Shown here piece after piece: positions 17,858 to 26,727 of a DNA stretch of 26,727 nt. Position 1 is the first letter of the stretch. Each line of letters begins with the position of its first letter. The notes beneath the pieces are model-generated. The model saw only the letters and a program-made list of their open reading frames with translations, was not told the origin of the DNA and did no database searches. The DNA is from Chara braunii. Its lineage: Eukaryota > Streptophyta > Charophyceae > Charales > Characeae. A program made the translations under genes and the position numbers. The DNA lies in NCBI GenBank assembly GCA_003427395.1, contig BFEA01000021.1, positions 3,392,624 through 3,419,350 of the forward strand. Direction: 5' to 3'.

Positions 17858-19114
17858 TCAAGGGGTGTTGGGATTGAAAATAAGACGTTTGATCCACTGA
17901 AGAGAAAGGGCCATAGATTGAGTATGGGGATCGATTATCCCAAGCCCCCTTTTTGGTTTAGGTTGAATAATTGACGACCAGGCCACTCTGCTCATAACAT
18001 TGGATCTTTCGCGATCCCCACGCCACAAGAATGCCGCTAACTGTCTCTTGAAGAGTTTAAGATTATCTTTATCCAAAGCCCAAAATGCCGATCTATACCA
18101 TATGGAGGCCAATATGACATTATTAATTATTAAGGTTCTACCAAACAGGGATGTCTGTTTATCCTTCCATAACTCAAGTTTCAACCTTGNCTGTTGTAGG
18201 ATNCCTTCNTTGGTAGAGATGGGTTTACCTGTGACTGAAAGGGATACTCCTAGCACTCTGATTGGTTCGTTGTGGTGTACCCACTTAATGCAGGAAGGTT
18301 CCGGGGGTCTCACTCCTTGATGATGGATCCACCAACCTAATATTTTATTCCCCCAGTTGACCTTCATATCAGATAGTTTACAGAATGTATCCATTAGTCT
18401 TTTGATGGCTTCTAAATTTTTGTATGAAGCATCAACCATCAAAGAGAGGTCATCTGCAAAGAGAGAACAAACTGGAACTGCTTCCTCCGGAATAGAGGAG
18501 ACCTGGATACGCCTGATGTCTTTATGATGTCTTATGTTAGCTGCTAAGGCTTCCATAATTATCACAAAGAGAAGAGGAGCAATTGGGTCACCTTGTCTTA
18601 CAGATCTCTGAAGATCAATGGGGGGTGCTAAATTTTCGTTGACCATAACTCTTGTTGTGGCATTTTTATGCAAAATATTAATCCATCTCCTAAAATATGG
18701 TCCAAAGTTAAACTTATCCAGACATTTATCTAAGAAAAACCAATTCACATGGTCATTTGCTTTCTCAAAGTCAATAAATATAAAAGCCGCATTATGCTTA
18801 GACTGACGAAATATCTTGATGAGTTCATTTATGAGCAAAATATTATCTTGAATATTCCTTCCTTGAATAAATCCAGTTTGCAAGGGGTGAATAATATCCG
18901 CAATGTATTTATTAAGGCGAATCGTAAGAGCTTTTGAAATCAACTTATACACCACAGTGAGCAGAGTGATAGATCTGTAATTCCTAATGTTATATTTATC
19001 ACCTTTCTTATAGAGTAGGATCAACACCCCTTGCCCTACTATCTCCCCCATATCACCTGATTCCCATACTGCCTGATAGAAATTCATGAGATCTTGGGAG
19101 ATGAATTCCCACAA
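17858..19114 (-). pseudogene. LINE-B ORF2, part 2: reverse transcriptase domain
   Basis: Open from about 19114 to TGA 17860-17858. Motifs in order: LLYKKGDKYNIRNYRSITLL, GFIQGRNIQDN, FIDFEKANDHVNW (motif A; usual form AYDRVNW), RQGDPIAPLLF (motif B) and CSLFADDLSLM (motif C, intact FADD, near 18450-18475). SDMKVNW and the thumb SLFGRTLIINN follow. NYRS for NYRP and DHV for DRV are single-transition changes (C-to-T, G-to-A) from the family consensus. The fingers segment PGIDGLP lies upstream in the endonuclease frame (near 19140); one base missing from an A run (seven A in GGCCTTCC-A-run-CTCTGG) separates the two frames. Ns at 18190, 18203 and 18209 leave three residues unknown. Confidence 0.9.
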
Positions 19115-20712
19115 GACTTCCAGAGTTTTTTTGGAAGGCCATCAATCCCTGGTGTCTTATCTTCTTCCATTAATAATAGGGCAGTCCATATTTCATCTTT
19201 TGTTAGGGGCAACTCCAATTGTTCTCTCTGATGGTGAGAGAGTGACTTAGATAAAGGGATGAGAAACTCTTCTATTTCCTTTGTACGTTTATCCAGGGGA
19301 ATATCACTGTTTTTCGAAAGGAACAAATCCTTGAAGAAATCCCTAGCAATTTTAGTACATCTTGCTGTTGATACTTCTAGCGGTCCATTTAGAGAATGAG
19401 GATATGCTAGGGCCTCTATGAAGGTTCTACCTGTACGCACTCTGGCTATGGCGAAAAATCTTGCATCCATGGCTCCTTCCGTATGAAATTTGCGAATTTT
19501 ACCCCTGATCTTCATACCTTGCCATCTACATTCCATATATTTAAGTAATTGGCCTTCAAGGTCTTGAATTTCTTTAGCTACTTCATTTTGCATTTCTAGG
19601 TTTTTTCCCTCGTCTTCTGATTGTTGCAATAGGTGAATACGCTGATATATATTAGTTTTAGAAGAATGACGTTCCATAGCCAATGCTTTCGAGTATTCAT
19701 CACATTTACGACTTAAAAAAAGTAACCCATTATTGAACCAGAGTACCTCATTTCCTAATATGACCCTCTGATTTCTCCAGAATGACCATACATCCTTAAT
19801 AAAGGATCTAAAGGAGTCATTCTTAATATGGGTTGTATTAAGTTTATAAAACCCTTTTCCTTGATCTGTTTTCTTTCCAAAGGAGAGGATGGCTACACAC
19901 ATGGCATGATCCAAACCCGGAAGGGGACTACGTGGAAAGATTTCTGCCATATGGAGTGCACCTTCCAAATCTTCTGAGATAAGGATAAGGTCTATACGAG
20001 ACTTGGTGAGTGATCTGGCTTGATTCCTTCGAAAGCATGTGTACGTGTACTTCAATGGATTCAAACGTCTAAATGAATCAAAGAGATTTAAGTTGTGGGT
20101 TAAATTGGTCAACATAATCTCATCAGCCTCCACATAAGTTGGACAAGGGTCAGGAATATTCCATCTATCAAAGGATCTATCTGGGGCAGCATTAAAATCT
20201 CCTGTTATAATGACCGGGATCCCTATAGGGAGAATGGGGGGGAGAGAGTCAAGAAAACGTTGACGATCCCCAATTTCATTGGGAGCATATATACAAAGAA
20301 TGCCGATAATTTCCGGTTCTAGCATTGCCAGGATATATACCAACCTACCTTCTGTTTTAGCAACATCCCAATAAACTGGTTCTAGCTTGGATCCTGGAGG
20401 GATCCAGATAGCTACTCCAGCACTATCAGGACGGGGGGCATGGGCTCTGATGGCTGTATAAGGTCACATTTGTTTATGACAATAATTATGTAAATCTGAG
20501 TCAATGAGATGAGTTTCCTGAATGCAAATAACATCCGGCCACTCTCTTCCCCCTATGCCTTTCAATTGGTCAAAGATAGCATTCTTTTTTTGAGACTTGG
20601 CCGAAGCTAGTCCATTAACATTCCAAGATCTGATGTCGATGTCCGCGTTCCGTCTAAGAATTTTTCAATCTTTATCTTTGTTATAAAAGACATCTATTAC
20701 TCTAGAATCCAT
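19084..20712 (-). pseudogene. LINE-B ORF2, part 1: APE-type endonuclease domain and linker
   Basis: I place the start at ATG 20712 (MDSRVIDVFYNKDKD), in frame with the endonuclease and 57 bases after the ORF1 stop. In-frame stops are TGA 20667-20665 and TGA 20466-20464 (KQM-stop-PYTAIRA). Motifs: IRSWNVNGLAS, VICIQETHL, CIYAPN, ITGDFNAAPDRS, SRIDLILIS and GLDHAMCV. The last is normally SDH; the Ser is Leu (TTG, 19914-19912), reachable from TCG by one C-to-T change. The linker has DARFFAIARVRTGRTFIEAL, then the start of the reverse transcriptase fingers (KTPGIDGLPKK) before the frameshift. The frame closes at 19086-19084. Confidence 0.87.
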
Positions 20713-20769
20713 CTGCTACTAATACAATAAGCAATGAGTTATGTTTTGGATAAAAGGACGAAGGATAAA

Positions 20770-23700
20770 TCAGAGCTTCAACCATTGCCCATTATCCAAT
20801 ATCCCACCTGTCATCAATGTCTTCTGAGCAAGCATCCTAATTAGCAGGGTGCCGACATCAGTTTCGGACCAAAATTCATTAGCTTTTATTTTAAGGAGTT
20901 GAAGCTCACACAGGGTGTCCTGACTGAACCATTTGAGACCCGTATTCTTAGTCGCATCATATTTTAGAAACACATCACCTTCTGCTAATCTTCCTTCTCC
21001 CTCATATATCGATAGCAGTTCCTTACCTCATGAAGGGAAATTTGACTTAGCGTAACTAAGGACGTCTTTCTCCTGGGAAGAAGGAGAGGGAGGGGGCGAA
21101 GCAGATCCTAGTAATGTTACTTCTCCATAGGCTGCTGCCTGAGGTTCAGATAAACCTACCTCCCATATTCCTCCTTGGTTTCTCAAATGTTGTTCCCATT
21201 TTTGTGGGGGAAAGTTGACCTTGTCCTTTGGCCATGCGATGTTTCAGTCTTTGTCTCTTACTGGTTAGTTCCGACTCCAAATCCAAAGAAGGAGGTTGCG
21301 GGGAGAGTGATATTTGAGAATTAAGTGTGTCCTCCTGATCATCATCAATGACCACAACAGACTGATCGTCAGTGGTTATCTTAGGATTATCCATCATTAC
21401 ATCTTTGAACGTCTGATCCTTGGTTACCATCTTCTGGAAACTTTCGGATATAATGTCCTCTAGAGTCAGCTCAATAGTAGGTGTTACAGGAGGCGTCTTA
21501 TTTTCCTGCGCATCCAACGATTCGGGATCCCACTCAATGAGACCTTGGCTATGCTTCTTTTGCGACGAGGGCTGCTGCTTTTGAGAGATTTGCAGAAATT
21601 TTTTCTCCCCTGTGAGCATTGATATGACTTCTTTGAACACTTGGTTTTGACCTTCCTGTTGCACCATCTGAAAGGGTGGTATGAGACCTGAGTTCCCTGA
21701 GTCTTCATGATCATTTCCCAAGTGCTCAATGGGATCTTCTTTATTTCTTGCTTCTTCAATGAGATCTTCTTTATTTCTTGCTTCTAATTGACTCAACGTT
21801 AGGTTGGTACTGGGAGCAGGAAGAATTTTGATCAAAAATCCGTCATTGAAACGATTAGAGACAATGTAGAGTACTTTGGAGCTGATGTCTACCCACGAAA
21901 CCCCCCTTGGGGGGCCGTGCATTAGGAAGGATTGTAAACTCTTACTACTTTCCAGCATTGGGATGAGTTCTTGCAAAAAAAGGGGTCAGTTATCCAGAGG
22001 TATATCTGGATGCAGACTTTTGAGATTGAAAAGCAGCCAATCAGCGATTTGTAAAATAACTGTATTTACTGTGGAGGGAACAGGAACTACATCTTTAGTA
22101 GATGTCATGATTATTTCAACCGATGGGGGGGGGAGAATAGGATCAACTATCTCAATTTCCATTGGTTCTGTGCCAAATGCATCTTTGAGAGGATCAATGT
22201 CCATCGGGGCTGCTTCTATGTTTCCAGGGGTTTCTCCACTGATTGAAGGATCGGTAGGGGGAGCATTACCAGCTCTTACCTCTCTTGGATTCGGGGTCAC
22301 CTGTTTGGCGGACCCTCTTTTCTTGACAACCTTCCATTCCTGGCCCCTACCAGGCCCATTTTTTGGCAAATAATTTGCTGGTTTAGGTCCAGGGAACCTA
22401 TCTGGATTGAGTGCCTGGGAAGAAGTGGGACCTTTGTACTTCTGTTTGTCCATCCTTCCTCCTGTCTGAACCCCCCCAGGATTAGTAGAGACCGCGACGT
22501 CTACACCTCCCTCATTATCTCCCTGCCCTTTTCTCATTGTGGTGCCTAACTGTGTTAGTGGGGGTTGGGGTTGGGGAGACATCCAGTGAGATGGGGGACG
22601 GGGGGGGTTATGAGACCCATTTCTACCCTCCCAGACCCATCCTATTGGATGGCCTGCCGTGTTCAAGTCCTCCCAATAAACCCAGCCCTCATAGCCTGTA
22701 ACAGCAGGAAGCCATTTGTCTGGTCTATGGGGGTCCTTTTTGAGTCTCATGTCAGGGGGTATTGCGTGTTGAGGGTGGAAGGAACAAGCAAATTCTAAAT
22801 GAAGATGACCATATGCTCTACATTTAAAACACCATGGGCGGAATTTATGAGCAGTATGAATTTGGTAAACACGTCCCCCCATTTTGAAAGGGATAATATC
22901 ATCGACTGAGAACACTTGTTCTTTAGGTAAATCCAAGGCCAGCATCAAATGATCATCTCTCTTGGCCACATAAGAAGNGAGNGGATCAATAAAATCAACA
23001 ATCTTATACTGTTGGCCAAAATCATAGATGAAGGNCGCCTNNATTTCAATTGGAATATGTCTAAATTCCACCCAGTAATAGTCTTTCATCATCTGCTCTC
23101 TCTTCTCCTCTGGACCCACTTTTTTTGGAGTCCAAGGATATATTCGAATCTCAGAACGATCCTAGAATAGTTTTTTCCACGCATCCATTCTGACTTTATC
23201 TTTGTCGAAGAGGGACAACACCGTTAAGACAGAAGGAGTGATAGGATAAATCAAAAAAATTTCTTTCACTCCTTCGGGTCCATCTCTCAAGGATTCAAGT
23301 CTTTTGCAAATAAATTTAATTTTATCATTCACAGATATGTTCGCTGCCTCATCGTAGAAGATCCAGTTAGTCGCATGCTTGGTGTAAATGGCGTCTCTTT
23401 GAGGCAGGTGAGATGAAGGATATGATTTTATCAGGGTTTTAGTCCCCCCTTGATCTATCACCAGCTGCTCAGAGGGAAGAAGAAATAGTGACAAAAAGTA
23501 AGCACGGGCCGATGAAAGGTTCTTGAGAGGAACTTTTAACTCCTCATGTGCGGAGCCCGATGTACCTATCGCTGGTCGTTGAATAGAGAGAGATTTGTCC
23601 TAAAGAGACTCTCTGACTTTTTGTGCCCAAGACGGCTGATTCACACTCTGTGATTGATGGGGTTGGGGGAGGTCAGTCTGTAAGGAGGACTGCGATGAGC

Positions 23701-23957
23701 CAGGGTGAGTTTCTTTGTCTTGAATTTTTTCCTCCTCCTTTTCCTCCTCAGTGAGAATTTCTTCATCATTCACATTCCCTCCTTCAGTCATCAAGAGATC
23801 ATTATCCGTAGGTGACATTGAGCCTTCGTGGATCGTGGTAGAAGGGAGGGGAATATGATTAGAATCTGTTGATCCAAACGGAGCAGGTATCATTTGTTGA
23901 CGAGCAACCACAGATGCGAAGGAGGTTTGCAAGAGTTTCCCCGAGCCCGCCTGGAGG
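20770..23957 (-). pseudogene. LINE-B ORF1: unusually long nucleic-acid-binding ORF1 protein, broken
   Basis: The frame opens after a TAG at 23965-23963. No upstream ATG exists in frame; the first lies at about 23894 after SFASVVARQQ, so the true start may be lost or spliced from upstream. Stops: TAG 23602-23600, TAG 23164-23162, TGA 21988-21986. A frameshift near 21230 moves to the frame that ends at TGA 20772-20770, with TGA 21030-21028 on the way. Domains: Ser/Gln/Glu-rich N-terminus; DUF4283-like region (about 23500-22900, with PWTPKK and DYYWVEFRHIPIE); zinc knuckle PWCFKCRAYGHLHLEFAC, CX2CX4HX6C and so not the usual X4 spacing; Pro/Gly-rich linker; acidic C-terminus. About 1060 codons, against about 660 in LINE-A. 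In relatives it packages element RNA. Ns at 22978-23042 obscure several residues. Confidence 0.8.
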
Positions 23958-24022
23958 CTAGGCTATTGCATCAAAGGTTGCGTTAGGGATGATACTTCTG
24001 AGCTTCTGCCTGAACTCCTTAC

Positions 24023-24180
24023 CGTGGCAGCTTTGAAACATCTGTTTGTGGCTTGATGTATGGTTTAGGGTCAATGTGCCTCAGCAACGCATGTCTCATC
24101 GCCCCCTGATAAAACAGCAATGACTCCGGACCTTTTGCACATCTATAATTCATTTTCATAGTGTCAAGCTTATCATGGAA
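24023..24180 (-). CDS. Candidate 158-bp internal exon of an unidentified gene
   Basis: On the minus strand an open block starts after CTCCACTTCTCAG (acceptor, at 24181) and ends before GTAAGG (donor, 24022-24017). A TTAAT branch-like motif precedes the acceptor, and the sequence upstream is AT-rich like an intron. The translation is coding-like: FHDKLDTMKMNYRCAKGPES, then GAMRHALLRHIDPKPYIKPQ, ending DVSKLPR. If unspliced, a TAA follows at 24021-24019. I do not recognise the family. A 65-nt GT-AG segment (24022-23958) with CCCTAAC would join it in frame to LINE-B ORF1, so it is either a host exon beside which LINE-B inserted, or the true N-terminus of LINE-B ORF1. Confidence 0.45.
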
Positions 24181-24275
24181 CTGAGAAGTGGAGACACGGA
24201 TTAATATATCCTACTACCTTATCTACCCCCTTTTTTCCTTTTATTATTAATGGAATTATTGATATGTAAGTTAAC
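24181..24275 (-). other. AT-rich, intron-like spacer
   Basis: Strongly AT-rich, without coding signal. It lies between two coding-like blocks and ends in a good acceptor sequence (CTTCTCAG). No clear GT donor could be fixed at its upstream end. Confidence 0.35.
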
Positions 24276-24656
24276 TCAATTTTTTTTCTTCTTCAATTTA
24301 TTGTTTATTCTTATTACTTTCCTAAAACTTGTGGATCTCTTATTAATAATTTGAACACTTAGTCTTATGTGAAGAAGGCTTGGGATCCCAGGGGACACTT
24401 GGCATTGAGATAATAGGGAGGCCGGGGGGTAATTAGGAAGGATCACACCTGGTACAGTTTGCAGGAGCACTTCGTATCTTGTGGCTACTTCTCAGCTGAT
24501 AATGTCCTTCGCTGAAAGCACTTCCTTCTGCACCGGGTAGTTGATAGATGATTTTGCCTCTCCATACACTTCTCCGATCAAGACATGAACATCCTGATCC
24601 TCCTCTTTCACCACTCTCCTTCCATTCCCTTGCCCTTCACTCTTGCTATGATTCCC
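24276..24656 (-). CDS. Coding-like block of unidentified gene, one internal TGA
   Basis: Open from 24656 (after a TAA) to 24276, with one TGA at 24494-24492. The first part looks like real protein: GRRVVKEEDQDVHVLIGEVY, then SSINYPVQKEVLSAKDIIS, stop, EVATRYEVLLQTVPGVILPN. Past about 24380 the composition turns AT-rich and probably intronic, so the exon likely ends earlier; CCAG|GTGTGA near 24448 and CAA|GTGTCC near 24395 are possible donors. The stop may be another decayed Trp codon. It is in the same orientation as the 24023-24180 block, and the two may belong to one gene. No family recognised. Confidence 0.35.
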
Positions 24657-24699
24657 TTATCTCACCGATCAAGCTCACTTGAGCAACACACTAGCATCA

Positions 24700-26727
24700 T
24701 CAACCTTCCCCTCACGTGGTGAGCAACTGCTACAACACTTGCGCTCAACACCCGATCAGCCCATCCCGTCTGCTATGTTGATGAGTTACACCAGCGCGCA
24801 ACCCTCACATGATGAGCTTCAGCGCCCAGTCTCGCATTCGTCGTCCAATGATTTCACTAGTATCGCTTACGAACCATGTGATGAACAGCAGCAGCTCCCA
24901 ATATTGAATAGGAATATCGCACTAACATCACCAACCTAGTCACTACTTTATGAACATTAGCAGCATCTGTTACCCTCCGCGATCAATTTAATGAACAAAC
25001 GCTTTAGCAGCAGCGATTAACATTTAATCAGCACTCCCCATCAACCAACGTGAAGATGAACAACAGCGCCCCAAATTTTTACACGAGCGACGCCAATTCA
25101 GAATCTAAGGTATTGTGGTATTGTGATTTGTGTTAGCTAGCAATTTGCCCATACTCAACACCTATGCTAAGTCTTCTCTCCAATGCCCCGGTGTACGAGC
25201 GTTGATTCGTCGTCATACATTATGTCAAACACCGTATACTATAAGACATCTCATAGTGAAGTCAATACGCATAACCGACTACTGGATGCATTTCGCAAGT
25301 CAGCCCCATTGTCCCGACAGCCAGCGACGTGACTTGTGCTAGTGTCTTCTATTGGCAACATGTGCAGTTGGCGTTTTTCCAGAGCAGTAACACTCACGAT
25401 TGGATGTTTGACGCTAATCTACAGTATTGCCATGTCAAATTACAATGTGGCATGTGCTATCGCTCTCTCTTGCTACACAAGCATTGGGCGACCTCTTCTC
25501 ACCAGCCAGCCGAGTATACAGTCCCGAAGAAACTATCTACAATTACGACCCCATTAATGTAATCTGTAGGACCTTACTGGTCCTGGCCCGTGATCATCTC
25601 AGTAGCATTACTCACAATCCGCCAAGTGATCAGCAACAACGCCCAATATCTTAGACGCACAGAGCACTTGGCAACGACAATCAAGCTATCACNTACTGAG
25701 TNGTAGTAGCACCACNNACCATCTACACACAATCANCATACATGNTGCACTTAGTAGGCAGNTTTTTNATTAGCAACTGTAACACAGGCNATCAACATCC
25801 AATCAACCGGTCATCATCCCAAGTCTACGTACTTGATGATCAGCCTCAGCATCCTGCCCTCACGTGATGAGCAGTAGCGACACCTCTCACAATCGACACT
25901 CCATCAGCGCACGAGCAATGCTCAAGATCTACCTGATGGACANCTGNCGTGCCCAATGTTGCACACAACAACCAAGCTATCACTTACTGAGTAGTANTAG
26001 CACCGCACATCATCTACACAATCAACATACATGATCCACTTGATAGGCAGCTTCTTGATTAGCGGNTGTAGCACAGGCGATCAATCATCCGATCATCATC
26101 CCTTGTCTACCAACTTGATGATCAGCCTCAACACACAACCCCTACGTGATGAGCAGAAGCGTCTTCGTCTTCTCTCACAAACGACACTCCATCAATACAC
26201 AAGCGACGCTCACGACCTACCTGATGGACAGCTGCCACTCCCAATGTCGTACACAATCAGCGTACTCATCATCATCACCCAGCCCCCACGTGATGATCAA
26301 CAACTTAAATTCTTACAAACAACACCTGTCAGCACACGGGCCGCACTCCCGACCTACCTGACAAGCAGCTGTCGCACCCAATGCCTCACACGATCCTCAC
26401 CCTACAACGCAAGATAAGCCTGGATCAGTGCACCCCATCTGCCATCATGAAGAGCGACGGTAACGCCCCCAGTTCCACTCACTAGCAACACCAACGTTTT
26501 GTCCTTACTCAGTATTGTTTGCGAAGATTTCTCTCCGTTGCTCTTAGGAAGCATCAACGTACTGTCTTTGAACTTCCCCGATTCACACACACTTCAGCCA
26601 AGGTAAGTACCAGGTTAAATACCACTTTACTTAGTAGTATCCCCCCAATGCCGCTCACGAGCCGCGCCAACACAATGAGCATCCGAACAGTATCCCCCGT
26701 CTGCCATTTGGATGATCAGCAGCGTAC
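24700..26727. repeat. Degenerate satellite built on a TGATGA(G/T)CAGC motif
   Basis: Variants of GATGAGCAGCAGCG recur near 24811, 24880, 25053, 25627, 25835, 25866, 25934, 26117, 26148, 26222, 26293 and 26712, mostly 30-75 bases apart. They are often preceded by CCCGTCTGCCAT or CACG. The array runs past the window's right edge. Most frames are open because the repeat lacks stops in some frames; no protein is implied. Ns cluster at 25693-25790 and 25943-26066, as expected if variant copies were collapsed in assembly. Non-satellite sequence may be interspersed, for example at 25090-25600. Confidence 0.65.
25682..26265. repeat. Higher-order direct repeat, period about 282-291 bp, two copies
   Basis: CAAGCTATCAC occurs at 25682 and 25973 (291 bp). 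GATGATCAGCCTCA occurs at 25835 and 26117 (282 bp). CGTGATGAGCAG occurs near 25863 and 26145 (282 bp). The order of all motifs is conserved between the two copies, so a multimer of the smaller satellite unit has been duplicated. Confidence 0.85.

Larger units (their letters stand above)
16199..23957 (-). mobile_element. LINE-B: near full-length, inactivated LINE of a second lineage
   Basis: Minus-strand element reading ORF1 (about 23957-20770), a 57-base spacer, then ORF2 (20712-16199) with APE endonuclease, reverse transcriptase and zf-RVT-like C-terminus. Same architecture as LINE-A, but the proteins are well diverged, the UTRs do not match, and ORF1 is far longer. Only two frameshifts (near 21230 and 19130) but about eleven in-frame stops (eight TGA, three TAG, no TAA) were found, so decay here is mostly by point substitution. 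Its 5' limit is uncertain because coding-like sequence lies just upstream at 24019-24656. Several Ns fall in ORF1 and in the reverse transcriptase. Confidence 0.88.

Noticed and set aside
21876-22373. Plus-strand open frame of 165 codons
   Set aside because: Antisense to LINE-B ORF1; Gly/Ser-rich shadow without motifs.
16199-23957. TGA read as tryptophan (alternative nuclear code), because LINE-B has eight in-frame TGA at Trp-like positions
   Set aside because: The LINEs also use TGG freely, TAG occupies Trp positions in LINE-A and LINE-C, and true frameshifts are present. One duplicate copy retains TGG. Mutational decay explains all of it.
1-26727. tRNA or rRNA genes
   Set aside because: I looked for B-box-like GGTTCRANNCC with a cloverleaf, and for rRNA-like conserved blocks, and saw none that fits.

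Overview
The window is repeat-dominated eukaryotic nuclear DNA with no complete, intact gene. Most of it is two large decayed non-LTR (LINE, L1-like) retrotransposons, smaller relatives, a MITE/minisatellite nest and a degenerate satellite. The LINE architecture is an ORF1 with a DUF4283-like domain and CCHC knuckle, then an ORF2 with APE endonuclease, reverse transcriptase and a C-terminal zf-RVT-type zinc motif. It is typical of streptophytes (land plants and charophyte algae), so I infer a plant or charophyte genome with long TE-filled spacers. This is moderate confidence and I cannot name the species. Short A/T homopolymers, microsatellites, a 115-base N gap and scattered Ns point to a draft assembly. 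|| Layout. 1-3890: microsatellites, homopolymers and a Tc1/mariner-like MITE (385-489) with several degraded relatives, including a 93-bp tandem array (1988-2378) whose unit carries the MITE's inner hairpin. 3891-5305: C-rich, non-coding stretch that may be the 5' leader of LINE-A. 5306-11894: LINE-A (+), with both ORFs recognisable end to end but broken by frameshifts and stops; it ends in a poly(A). 11895-13596: LINE-C (-), a 5'-truncated relative joined tail-to-tail to LINE-A (A-run directly against T-run) and carrying a 92-bp internal tandem duplication. 13699-~13930: LINE-D (-), only a 3' UTR and tail. 14087-14770: three tandem ~245-261 bp repeats. 15109-15808: a frameshifted, unidentified coding-like region (-), next to the N gap (15819-15933). 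16199-23957: LINE-B (-), a second LINE lineage with an unusually long ORF1. 24019-24656: two coding-like blocks (-), one with good splice signals, either host-gene exons or an upstream part of LINE-B. ~24700-26727: a degenerate satellite with a ~285-bp higher-order period. || How the parts work. In each LINE, ORF1 is expected to coat the element RNA, the ORF2 endonuclease to nick target DNA, and the reverse transcriptase to copy the RNA from the nick (target-primed reverse transcription). None of the copies here can do so. Their shared decay pattern is the most striking signal: of about 16 clear in-frame premature stops all are TGA or TAG and none is TAA, and where an alignment is possible most sit on tryptophan codons. 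One case is proven inside the window by the LINE-C duplication, whose copies differ at a single base that turns TGG into TAG. This fits C-to-T decay of silenced, methylated transposons.
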